Assembly: GCA_946482595.1 (NCBI GenBank)
Contig: CAMLSD010000014.1
Location: 1-62,534 of the forward strand
Direction: 5' to 3'
Length of the DNA stretch: 62,534 bases
From: an uncultured Comamonadaceae bacterium
GTDB taxonomy: Bacteria; Pseudomonadota; Gammaproteobacteria; Burkholderiales; Burkholderiaceae
Of this stretch, positions 31,777 through 39,814 are shown piece by piece. The notes under the pieces were generated by a model. The model was not told the origin of the DNA and did no database searches. It saw only the letters and a program-made list of their open reading frames with translations. The stretch's first letter is position 1, and the number at the start of each line of letters is the position of its first letter. Made by a program: the position numbers and the translations under genes.

Positions 31777-33054
31777 TCAGGCGGCGCAACGCCCCGGCAC
31801 CACCTGCAGGTGGCGCAAGCCTCGGTACAGCGGGCTGCCCAGCCAGGCCGCGGCGGCAGGCCCCGACCCCGGCGCATCGGGCACCAGGCTCAAGCCCGGC
31901 CAGCGCGCCAGCATCTCGTCCAGCACGATCTGGCCTTCCATCAGACTCAAGGCGGCGCCCAGGCAGACATGCGGCCCCCGGCCGAACGCCAGCGAGCTGC
32001 CCTGGCGCGAGGGGTCGAACCGGTCCGGCTGCGGGTGCCGGGCGGGATCCCGATTGGCCGACCCGATCAGCACGATGACCGCGTCGCCTCGGCGCATGCG
32101 CTGGCCATGCAGCTCCAGATCACAGCTCAGCCGGCGCCCGGTGTACTGCACCGGGCACTCGTGGCGCAGTACCTCGCGCACGATGGCACCCAGCTCAGGT
32201 GCCTTGCCGGCGGCTACCTCACCGGCCAGCCGCTGCCAGCGATCACCATCACGCAGCAGGCACCACACGGCATTGCCCAGCAGATTGCGGGTGGTTTCAT
32301 GGCCGGCAAACAGGAGCATGGCGCATTGCGCGAGCAACTCGGCGGTCCCATGCACCTGCCCCTGCGACTGCGCTTGCACCAGCCGGCCGACCAGATCGTC
32401 ACCCGGCGCCCGTTGCCGCTGGGCGATCACCGGATCGAAACTGCGGGCCATCGCAAGCAGGCTGGTCTGGGCGCGACGGGCCTGTTCAGCCTGCGGCCTG
32501 GGGTGCCCGATGAACGCGGCAAGGTCGTCCGACCAGGCTGCAAACGGCTCGTCCATCGACTCCGGCAGGCCCAGCAGGCGTGCCATCACCTGTGCCGGCA
32601 ACGGCCGGGCCAGTTGTGCAATCACATCCAGCCCGGTGCCACCGGTGGCCTCGGCGCGCGCCAGCAAGGCGCGGGTGAGCTCGCGAATGGTCTCGCGCAG
32701 GCCCTGCAGCGCCGAGGGGGTGAAGGCCTGCTGCATCAAAGGGCGCAACCGCTTGTGGTCAGGATCGTCGAGGAACAGCAGCGCACGTGCGAACAGTGGC
32801 TGGACCCCGCGCATCGCCTCGCCGGCCTGGTTCACCCAGGCACCGGTGCGGCGCGCTGAGAACCGTGGGTCCGCCAGCACCCGCTCGGCATCGGCATGAT
32901 GCGTCACGAGCCACGCGCCGTCGCCGAAGGCCTCGGACCAAAGCACCGGGCCGCGCTGGCGCAGCCGCGCATAGGTGGGGTAGGGGTCGTCAAGAAACGC
33001 GCGGTCGATCTCGAACGCAGCGTCCACACGCCGCGGTGCCAGCACCGCACTCAT
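31777..33054 (-). CDS. Cytochrome P450 in the biotin operon, BioI-like candidate
   Basis: This 425-residue soluble bacterial P450 has the I-helix oxygen motif AGHETTRN, the K-helix ExxR (VREVLRH) and the heme-binding loop [10 protein letters not shown] with Cys364. Its ATG overlaps the bioB stop by 4 nt (ATGA), so it is translationally coupled to biotin synthesis and is last in bioA-bioF-bioD-bioB-P450. In Bacillus subtilis the P450 BioI cleaves acyl-ACP to pimeloyl-ACP, the precursor used by BioF. The context suggests the same role here; this is inference, since P450 fold similarity alone does not fix substrate. No ferredoxin gene is adjacent. Confidence 0.85.
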   Translation of the reverse strand: MSAVLAPRRVDAAFEIDRAFLDDPYPTYARLRQRGPVLWSEAFGDGAWLVTHHADAERVLADPRFSARRTGAWVNQAGEAMRGVQPLFARALLFLDDPDHKRLRPLMQQAFTPSALQGLRETIRELTRALLARAEATGGTGLDVIAQLARPLPAQVMARLLGLPESMDEPFAAWSDDLAAFIGHPRPQAEQARRAQTSLLAMARSFDPVIAQRQRAPGDDLVGRLVQAQSQGQVHGTAELLAQCAMLLFAGHETTRNLLGNAVWCLLRDGDRWQRLAGEVAAGKAPELGAIVREVLRHECPVQYTGRRLSCDLELHGQRMRRGDAVIVLIGSANRDPARHPQPDRFDPSRQGSSLAFGRGPHVCLGAALSLMEGQIVLDEMLARWPGLSLVPDAPGSGPAAAAWLGSPLYRGLRHLQVVPGRCAA

Positions 33055-34103
33055 GCGGTTCCGGATTCACCCGCGGCCGCAGGCCGGGTCTCGGGGCGTG
33101 CGCCCTGCGCCTTGAGTCCCAGCCTGCGAAACAGCGCGCGGTCGCGCTCGGCCTGCGGGTTGCTGGTCGTGAGCAGGCGATCGCCGTAGAAGATCGAGTT
33201 GGCGCCGGCCGCAAAACACAGCGCCTGCAGCGCTTCGTCCATCTGCTCCCGTCCGGCCGACAGCCTCACCATCGTGGTGGGCATCGTGATGCGCGCCACC
33301 GCGATGGTGCGAACGAATTCGAACGGGTCGATCGGCTCGGCGTCGGCCAGCGGGGTGCCGGGCACGGCCACGAGGTTGTTGATCGGCACGGACTCCGGAT
33401 AGGGGTCCAGGTTGGCCAGCTGGGCGATCAGCCCGGCGCGCTGGGTGCGGGTCTCGCCCATGCCGACGATGCCGCCGCAACACACGTTGATGCCGGCATC
33501 GCGCACATGGCCCAGGGTGTCCAGCCGGTCCTGGTAGGTGCGGGTGGTGATGATGCGCCCGTAGTGGTCAGGCGAGGTGTCGAGGTTGTGGTTGTAGTAG
33601 TCCAGGCCGGCCTCGCGCAGGCTGCGCGCCTGCCCGGCCTCCAGCATGCCGGCCGTCACGCAGGTCTCCAGCCCCAGGGCCTTGACCTGGGTGACCATGG
33701 CGGTCAGTGCCTCCATGTCGCGCTCCTTCGGGCTGCGCCAGGCCGCACCCATGCAGAAGCGCGTCGCGCCCTGCGCCTGTGCGGCACGGGCCGCCTCGAG
33801 CACGTCGTCCAGGGCCATCAGCTTGTCTGCCTTCAGCCCGGTGTCGAAATGCGCCGACTGCGGGCAGTAGCCGCAGTCCTCGGCACACCCGCCGGTCTTG
33901 ATGGACAGCAGCGTGGACAGCTGCACCTCGTTCGCGTCGAAGTTCGCGCGATGGACCTGCTGTGCCTGGAACAGCAGGTCCATGAAGGGCAGGTCGTACA
34001 GGGCCTCGACGGCCGCGACCGACCATCGCGCGCCGTGGTCGGGGTCGTGGCGGCGTGCGCTGGCCTGGAGCTGGGCAAGGGGAATGCTGGCAACGGTGTT
34101 CAT
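33051..34103 (-). CDS. bioB: Biotin synthase
   Basis: This 350-residue radical-SAM enzyme inserts sulfur into dethiobiotin, the last step of biotin synthesis. The radical-SAM cluster motif is [10 protein letters not shown] (Cys73, Cys77, Cys80). The conserved segments [19 protein letters not shown] and [10 protein letters not shown] are present, the last supplying the auxiliary 2Fe-2S ligands. The length is normal. The start was chosen at ATG 34103, 10 nt after the bioD stop. The stop overlaps the P450 ATG. Confidence 0.96.
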   Translation of the reverse strand: MNTVASIPLAQLQASARRHDPDHGARWSVAAVEALYDLPFMDLLFQAQQVHRANFDANEVQLSTLLSIKTGGCAEDCGYCPQSAHFDTGLKADKLMALDDVLEAARAAQAQGATRFCMGAAWRSPKERDMEALTAMVTQVKALGLETCVTAGMLEAGQARSLREAGLDYYNHNLDTSPDHYGRIITTRTYQDRLDTLGHVRDAGINVCCGGIVGMGETRTQRAGLIAQLANLDPYPESVPINNLVAVPGTPLADAEPIDPFEFVRTIAVARITMPTTMVRLSAGREQMDEALQALCFAAGANSIFYGDRLLTTSNPQAERDRALFRRLGLKAQGARPETRPAAAGESGTA

Positions 34104-34113
34104 GGCAAGACCT

Positions 34114-34905
34114 TCAGGCCCGAGGGCCGGCTGTGGAAACGGAATCCGCGCGCGGTGCTGTACCGGGCCGGCCCAGCACGGCGGCGCGCACGGTGTTGAT
34201 GTCGAGGTGGCGGGCCACGGTCTCGGCCGTGGGGTCACTCAGGTGGGGCACGAGGCCCAGGCGGGGGGCCTGGAAGCGGGCCGACAGCAGATGCTGCAGG
34301 GTGTCGATGTTGGCCCGGCGGTGATCCATCTCTGGCGCCACCTGGTTGCCCACCCATCCGGCCAGGTGCAGCCCGCGTGCGTTGATGGCCTCGGCCGTGA
34401 GCAGGGCATGGTTCAGGCAGCCCAGGCGCAGCGCCACGACCAAGACGACCGGCAGGCCGATGGCAACCGCCAGGTCGGCCGTGTCGAAGCCACCGACGCC
34501 CGGTGCTGGCAGCACCAGCGGCACGCAGAACCCCCCCACACCTTCGACCACCAGTGCGTCGCAGCGGCTGGCCAGGGCCAAAGCGCCGCCCAGCAGCACC
34601 GCCGGGTCGATCGTGCGGCCCGCGATGCGGGCGGCCACATGCGGTGCGCAGGCGGTGTCCAGCAGGACGGGGCAGACCTCCTGGGCCGACACGGCCACAT
34701 TCGATGCCTGCTGCAGCCGGCGGACGTCGTCGTTGTGACGCTGCGCGCCCACCGTCTCGGTGCCGGCAGCCACCGGCTTGTAGCCGGCCACCCGCAGGCC
34801 CGCCGCGCCCAGTCCGTGCAGCAGCCCGGCACTGACGCAGCTCTTGCCGACCTCGGTGTCGGTGCCGGTCACGAATACACCCCGGTGCAGGCGGCTGTTC
34901 AGCAT
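34114..34905 (-). CDS. bioD: Dethiobiotin synthase
   Basis: This 263-residue ATP-dependent carboxylase closes the ureido ring of dethiobiotin from 7,8-diaminopelargonate and CO2. The P-loop is GTDTEVGKS (residues 14-22), followed by YKPVAAG and VEGVGGF, which are standard family motifs. It is slightly longer than E. coli BioD (about 225). Its start overlaps the bioF stop by 7 nt, and bioB follows 10 nt after its stop, so expression is coupled within the bio operon. Confidence 0.95.
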   Translation of the reverse strand: MLNSRLHRGVFVTGTDTEVGKSCVSAGLLHGLGAAGLRVAGYKPVAAGTETVGAQRHNDDVRRLQQASNVAVSAQEVCPVLLDTACAPHVAARIAGRTIDPAVLLGGALALASRCDALVVEGVGGFCVPLVLPAPGVGGFDTADLAVAIGLPVVLVVALRLGCLNHALLTAEAINARGLHLAGWVGNQVAPEMDHRRANIDTLQHLLSARFQAPRLGLVPHLSDPTAETVARHLDINTVRAAVLGRPGTAPRADSVSTAGPRA

Positions 34906-36143
34906 GCGGGCTCTCCGGTCGCATCAGGCGGCAGCTCGTCGAGTGCATCGTCCAGCGCCGCCACCAGGCGATCGACGTCGGCCATCTGGTGGCTGGCGCT
35001 GAGCGTGACGCGCAGGCGCGCCGTGCCGGCCGGCACCGTCGGCGGGCGGATCGCCGGCACCCACAGGCCACGGGTCTCGAGCGCCGCGCTCAACATCACG
35101 CAGGTGGTGTTGGCCCCGACGATCAGCGGCTGGATGGCCGTGTGGCTCGGTGCCAGCTGCCAGCCGCGGGGGGCGCGACGTTCGATCAGCCTGGCGGCCG
35201 ATGCCCGCCAGTGCGCGATCAGCGCTTGCAGATGGGCACGGCGGGCCCGGCCCTCGGGGCCGTCGATCAGCATCAGCCCGGCCAGTGCCGCATGGGCCAC
35301 GGCCGGCGGGGTCGCCGTGGTGTAGATGTAGGGGCGTGCCGCCTGCATCAGCCATTGCACGATGGTCGGATGGGCCGCGACAAACGCACCGGCCACACCG
35401 GCGGCCTTGCCCAGCGTGCCCATCAGGATCAGGCGTTCGCTGCACAGCCCGGCCGCTTCGAGGCTGCCGCGGCCCTGGGCGCCGAGCACGCCCAGCCCAT
35501 GGGCGTCGTCGATCACCAGCCAGGCATCGTGCCGCTCGGCCAGGGCCAGCAGTTCGACCAGCGGGGCGACGTCACCATCCATGCTGAAGACACCGTCGGT
35601 GACGATCAGGCGCACCGGCTTGTCGCAAGCCGACAGCAGGGCCTCGACCCGATCGAGCCGGCCGTGCGGGTAGCGCTGCACGTCACAACGCGCGAGCAGG
35701 GCGCCGTCGATCAGCGAGGCATGGTTGAGCCGGTCACACAACAGCGCGGTCTGGTCGTCAGCCAGGGCCGTCATCAGGGCCAGGTTCGCCATGTAGCCGG
35801 TGCTGAAGCTCAGCACACGCGCTTGGCGGATGCACGGCGCCAGCCAGGCAGCCAGCCAGTCCTCGAGCGCGGCGTGGGCCTGGCCGTGGCCGCTGATCAG
35901 GTGGGAGGCACCACTGCCGGCACCAAAACGACGTGCGCCGTCGGCCAGGGCCTCGACCACGGACGGATGCCGGGCCAGTCCGAGGTAGTCATTGCTGCAA
36001 AAGGCCAGCAGGTCGGTGCCCGCGGCAGCGTCATCGTCCAGCCGCAGGTGGGGCCCGCACGGCGTGGCCACGGTGCGGCGACGACGCAGCAGGCCCTGCT
36101 GCTCGCGTTCAAGCAAACGCCGGGAGAGGTGGTCGATCAGCAT
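34899..36143 (-). CDS. bioF: 8-amino-7-oxononanoate synthase
   Basis: This 414-residue alpha-oxoamine synthase condenses pimeloyl-ACP (or CoA) with L-alanine, using PLP. It has FCSNDYLGLA, GSGASHLISG and DGVFSMDGD; IDDAHGLGVLG supplies the cofactor Asp/His and GTLGKAAG contains the Schiff-base Lys246. ATG 36143 lies inside the 3' end of bioA (35-nt overlap), consistent with tight coupling. Its acyl substrate would be supplied either by BioC/BioH elsewhere in the genome or by the P450 at the end of this operon. Confidence 0.95.
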   Translation of the reverse strand: MLIDHLSRRLLEREQQGLLRRRRTVATPCGPHLRLDDDAAAGTDLLAFCSNDYLGLARHPSVVEALADGARRFGAGSGASHLISGHGQAHAALEDWLAAWLAPCIRQARVLSFSTGYMANLALMTALADDQTALLCDRLNHASLIDGALLARCDVQRYPHGRLDRVEALLSACDKPVRLIVTDGVFSMDGDVAPLVELLALAERHDAWLVIDDAHGLGVLGAQGRGSLEAAGLCSERLILMGTLGKAAGVAGAFVAAHPTIVQWLMQAARPYIYTTATPPAVAHAALAGLMLIDGPEGRARRAHLQALIAHWRASAARLIERRAPRGWQLAPSHTAIQPLIVGANTTCVMLSAALETRGLWVPAIRPPTVPAGTARLRVTLSASHQMADVDRLVAALDDALDELPPDATGEPAC

Positions 36144-37542
36144 GGCCAGGGCGGTGGGCTTCGGGGTCGTCGTGCAGCACGTCGTGCAAGGTGGCCTGCA
36201 GCCGTTCGGCCAGCCAGCGGGCGAGTTCGGCATCCAGCACGTAAGGGGGCATCAGGTAGACGGTGCGTCCGATCGGCCGGATCAGCAGCTCGTGCCGGCG
36301 CCCCGCCAGGTGCATGCGTTCGGCAAAGCGCTCGCCGGCGAGGGCTTCGGGCACGTCGAAGGCCCAGATCATGCCGCGCTGTCGCCAGTGCTCGAACCGG
36401 GGGTCGGCCCTCAGCCCGGCCAGGGCCTCGTCGAGCCAGGCGGCCTGCGTGCGGTTGTGAGCGAGCACTTGCTGCCGTTCGAAGCGTTCCAGCACGGCCA
36501 GTGCCGCGCTGCAGGCCAGTGGATTGCCGCTGTACGAATGCGAGTGCAGGAAACCGCGGGCGACGTCGGTGTCGAAAAACGCCGCATGGATCTCGCTGCG
36601 GCACAGCACCACCGACAGCGGCAGCAGCCCGCCGCTCAGGCCCTTGGACAGGCACATCAGGTCGGGCCAGATCGGCGGCGCACCATCACCCGCGGCTTGC
36701 TCGAAGGCAAACAGCGTCCCGGTGCGCCCGAATCCCACGGCGATCTCGTCGGCAATCAGATGGACATCATGCTGATCGCACAGGCGCCGGACCTCACGCA
36801 GGTACAGCGGGTCGTGCATCGCCATCCCGGCGGCACATTGCACCAGTGGCTCCAGGATCACCGCGGCGATGCGCCCGCGGCGTTCGCACAACAGGGTTTC
36901 GAGCTCGGCGGCCGCGCGCCGGGCCACGTCGGCCGCGTCCTCGCCGGGGGCTGCCTGACGGGCATCGGGCGACATCACCTGGTGAGCGCGCATCAGCAGC
37001 GGGTCATAGGCGTCGCGAAAGACCTTCACATCGGTGACGGCCAGCGCGCCCAGCGTTTCACCGTGGTAGCCCTGGCGCAGGCAGACGAACTCCAGCCGCT
37101 GGGTCTCGCCCCGATTGCGCCAGCTGTGAAAGCTCATCTTGAGTGCGATCTCGACCGCCGAAGCACCGTCGCTGGCAAAAAAGCAGTGTCCGAGCGTTCC
37201 GCCGGTGAGGGCCGACAGCCGTTCGGCCAGTTCGATGGCCGGGGCATGGGTGCAGCCGGCCAGCATCACATGCGGCAGCCGGTCGAGCTGGGCCTTGACC
37301 GCGGCATTCAGGCCCGCGTCGGCATGACCGAAAAGGTTGACCCACCAGGAGCTCAGGGTGTCGAAGTAACGGTGGCCCTCGTGGTCGAACAGCCATGGCC
37401 CGCTGCCGTTTGCCATCGGCAGCGGCGGTACCTCGCCCAGGCGCTGCATCTGGGTGCAGGGGTGCCAGACCGCGGCGGCGCTGCGCGCCTGCCAGGGGGC
37501 GTTGCCGGGGGCGGCATTGAGATTGACTATCGAGTCTTGCAC
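36109..37542 (-). CDS. bioA: Adenosylmethionine-8-amino-7-oxononanoate aminotransferase
   Basis: This 477-residue class III PLP aminotransferase makes 7,8-diaminopelargonate with SAM as amino donor. Family hallmarks are HPCTQM, SSWWVNLFGH, ASDGASAVEIALKM, LIADEIAVGFGRTG and CLSKGLSGG, with PLP Lys300. The start is GTG 37542 with AGGA about 8 nt upstream. It is the first gene of the bio operon; the promoter must lie in 37543-37723. No BirA-type palindrome was evident there. It is somewhat longer than E. coli BioA at the C-terminus. Confidence 0.95.
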   Translation of the reverse strand: MQDSIVNLNAAPGNAPWQARSAAAVWHPCTQMQRLGEVPPLPMANGSGPWLFDHEGHRYFDTLSSWWVNLFGHADAGLNAAVKAQLDRLPHVMLAGCTHAPAIELAERLSALTGGTLGHCFFASDGASAVEIALKMSFHSWRNRGETQRLEFVCLRQGYHGETLGALAVTDVKVFRDAYDPLLMRAHQVMSPDARQAAPGEDAADVARRAAAELETLLCERRGRIAAVILEPLVQCAAGMAMHDPLYLREVRRLCDQHDVHLIADEIAVGFGRTGTLFAFEQAAGDGAPPIWPDLMCLSKGLSGGLLPLSVVLCRSEIHAAFFDTDVARGFLHSHSYSGNPLACSAALAVLERFERQQVLAHNRTQAAWLDEALAGLRADPRFEHWRQRGMIWAFDVPEALAGERFAERMHLAGRRHELLIRPIGRTVYLMPPYVLDAELARWLAERLQATLHDVLHDDPEAHRPGHADRPPLPAFA

Positions 37543-37723
37543 TTCGATCCTCGTCAGGGCAGACCAGCCTTGCGGGCTGGACGAGCGCCGGATGATACGG
37601 GGTCGGGTGCAGTGGGCGGTCAGCGCACGGCGGCGGCTTCGGCCATGGAGGGTGCAAAAACTGCCAGCGTTGTGGTGCCGGTCCGAGGTGGGGAGGCCGG
37701 GGCGCTGCGCGGCCGACCAAGGA

Positions 37724-38140
37724 TCAGTCGGGCACGAGCGCGCCGACCAGCACCTGCAGGCGGCGCGACGCCATGCAGCGCCAGCGCTTGCCGCAGGCCG
37801 GCACGGTGATCTCCACCGGCTCGGCCGAACTCATCATGCGCTCGGCCACGTCGAGCAGGCTGCCCGAGGCCGCGGGCAAGGCGGTGGGCAGGCAGATCTG
37901 GGCCATGCGATCGAGGGCATCGCAGCCATGCTGGTCATGGTGCAGGGCCGCAAACACGTCGTGGCTGCCGGGTTGGCCGGTGACCGCGTCGCCGGCGGGT
38001 TTCACCAGCGAGGGCAGCACGGTGTCGGTCACCGCGTCATAGACACTCAGCAGCACCTGGCCGTCCGGGAAGGACACGGTGGCCAGGAAGCGGGCCGGTT
38101 CGCGGGGTGCCTGGGGCCCAGGCCGGGGGGTCGGAGGCAT
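37724..38140 (-). CDS. Hypothetical protein next to a receiver-domain protein
   Basis: This 138-residue protein starts 7 nt after the stop of the receiver protein upstream, so the two are probably cotranscribed. It has no signal peptide. Two Cys/His-containing stretches (HHDQHGCDAL and VPACGKRWRC) and a mixed alpha/beta composition are visible, but no domain is recognised. An output or partner role for the receiver is possible. Confidence 0.55.
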   Translation of the reverse strand: MPPTPRPGPQAPREPARFLATVSFPDGQVLLSVYDAVTDTVLPSLVKPAGDAVTGQPGSHDVFAALHHDQHGCDALDRMAQICLPTALPAASGSLLDVAERMMSSAEPVEITVPACGKRWRCMASRRLQVLVGALVPD

Positions 38141-38147
38141 GGTGCGT

Positions 38148-38579
38148 TCAGTTGCTCGGGTCGTCGCGATCGCACTGGCCGTCGGACCAGCGCCGCAGGG
38201 TGTCGCGCAGTTCTTCGAGCGTGAAGGGCTTGCTCAGGTAGCCGTCCATGCCGGCCTCGATGCACTTCGGGCCGAACACCGATTCGGGGCAGGCGGTGCC
38301 GGCAATCACCGGCACATGCCGCGGGGCCGGCGTGCTGCGCAACAGCCGGGTCGCGGCCAGGCCGTCGATGCCGGGCATGTTGATGTCCATCAGCACCAGG
38401 TCCACGGTGGCCGGGTCGAAACATTCGACCGCCTCGTGCCCGCCGCGGGCGAGCAGCACGCGACAGGCGCCTGCCTGATGCAGCATGGCCTCGCCAACCA
38501 TCAGGTTGATCTCGTTGTCGTCCACCAGCAAGACGGTGGGGCCGCAGGATGCGCGGGTGTCGGAATGCATGAGGGGCAT
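38148..38579 (-). CDS. Stand-alone response-regulator receiver protein
   Basis: This protein of about 143 residues is a single receiver domain: LLVDDNE (acidic pocket), phospho-acceptor in LVLMDINMPGIDGL, switch Thr in AGTACPES and Lys in YLSKPFT. The sequence is most like receivers of hybrid kinases and phosphorelays. No output domain follows. The start is uncertain; ATG 38579 or 38570 is likely, since the longer frame to 38699 adds no receiver sequence. No cognate kinase is adjacent. The hypothetical protein immediately downstream may be its partner. Confidence 0.8.
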   Translation of the reverse strand: MPLMHSDTRASCGPTVLLVDDNEINLMVGEAMLHQAGACRVLLARGGHEAVECFDPATVDLVLMDINMPGIDGLAATRLLRSTPAPRHVPVIAGTACPESVFGPKCIEAGMDGYLSKPFTLEELRDTLRRWSDGQCDRDDPSN

Positions 38580-38727
38580 CAGGGAGTCGACGGCAGGGGT
38601 GGCCTCTTGGAGCCGGCACCTCAAGTAGGAAACAGATGCGTGCCGCTGGCAAGCGCCCCCAATGGGGGGGTGCGTGGAACGCTTGTGCGACCAGCGCACG
38701 TCCGGGTCGGGGTTCGTTCACACCTTC

Positions 38728-39804
38728 TCAGGCGACCCGTCGGCTGGCCACCGGGCGCAGGTCCTTGTGCCACGGGCTGCGCGGGGCGGCGAGCGGCAGG
38801 GACAGCTCCGTGGGCAAGGGCTCGGGCGTGTCGAGCCAGTCGCCGATGCAGCGTGTCTGGTTGCGGTCGCACAGCACCGGGGTGTGACCGGTCTGCGGCA
38901 CATGGGCCACCGACAACGGATGGCTGCGCTGCATGCGCGCGATGGTGCGCGCCGACAGGGCATCGGACTGCATGCCATGAATCAGCAGCACCGGGCAGCG
39001 CACGCGCTCCCACTGCGCCCATTGATCCACGCTCTGGTCGGCTTCCTGGCGGTAGGCCGCGAGGGCTCGCGGGTCGATCCGGTAGATGCGCCCGCCGTTC
39101 TCGGGTGACCAGCGGGTCTGGTGGTAGGCGAGGAACAGGCGGATGTTGTCGCTCAGCGGGCCGTCGTTCTTGTGCGCCGCCCCCACACGGCGCAGGATGT
39201 CCTCGGGGCTGTGGAACACATAGAAGCGTGCCAGCGTCTCGGCGCGGCGGCGGCGGCGCGACCGCGGGATCCACGGGCCCACGTCGTTGAGCACCAGGCG
39301 GCTGACCCGATGCGGCCAGCGGGCGGCGAAGTCCAGCGCCACCGAGCCTCCCATCGACGAACCGATGAGGGCGACCCGCCGGGCACCGAGCTGATCGACC
39401 ACCTGCGCCAGCTGCTCGACATAGGTCTCGCGTTCGTACTCGCTCTCGTCGGCCAGCCAGCCGGACTGGCCGCGACCCAGCCAGTCCATGCACACGACCT
39501 GGCGGCGACGCGCCAGCTCGCTGGCCAGGAAGGCAAACCGCATCGCGGTGTTGGCCACCCCGCCACAGCACACCACCGGCTCGTCCCGGGCATCACTGTG
39601 GCCCCACAGCGTGGCGGCCACCGGCACGTCATACACCCGGCGCAGCCGTGCCGGCACCTTGCGCTGGCGCGCCAGCGGCTGGCGGTAGGTGTACTGGTGC
39701 CACCGGTACTCGCCGTCGAACCGGGCGGTGAGCCGGGCGGCCAGGGCATCGGCGGCCTGCCAGTGGGGTGGTGGCGCAGCGGTGGACCAGGGGGGCTCGT
39801 GCAT
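38728..39804 (-). CDS. Alpha/beta hydrolase
   Basis: This protein of about 358 residues has an alpha/beta-hydrolase fold. The oxyanion-hole region is CCGGVANTA, the nucleophile elbow is GSSMGGS (Ser), an acid is likely in LLIHGMQSD and the catalytic His is in QTGHTP. The start is uncertain: ATG 39804 is preferred because earlier in-frame starts overlap the kinase gene, although no Shine-Dalgarno sequence is evident. It begins 10 nt after the kinase stop and is probably cotranscribed with it. The substrate is unknown; ester or lactone cleavage is likely. Confidence 0.8.
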   Translation of the reverse strand: MHEPPWSTAAPPPHWQAADALAARLTARFDGEYRWHQYTYRQPLARQRKVPARLRRVYDVPVAATLWGHSDARDEPVVCCGGVANTAMRFAFLASELARRRQVVCMDWLGRGQSGWLADESEYERETYVEQLAQVVDQLGARRVALIGSSMGGSVALDFAARWPHRVSRLVLNDVGPWIPRSRRRRRAETLARFYVFHSPEDILRRVGAAHKNDGPLSDNIRLFLAYHQTRWSPENGGRIYRIDPRALAAYRQEADQSVDQWAQWERVRCPVLLIHGMQSDALSARTIARMQRSHPLSVAHVPQTGHTPVLCDRNQTRCIGDWLDTPEPLPTELSLPLAAPRSPWHKDLRPVASRRVA

Positions 39805-39814
39805 CGGGGCCGGT

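Noticed and set aside
34989..37037. Long plus-strand frames opposite bioF and bioA
   Set aside because: No homology; the bio genes on the minus strand are unmistakable.
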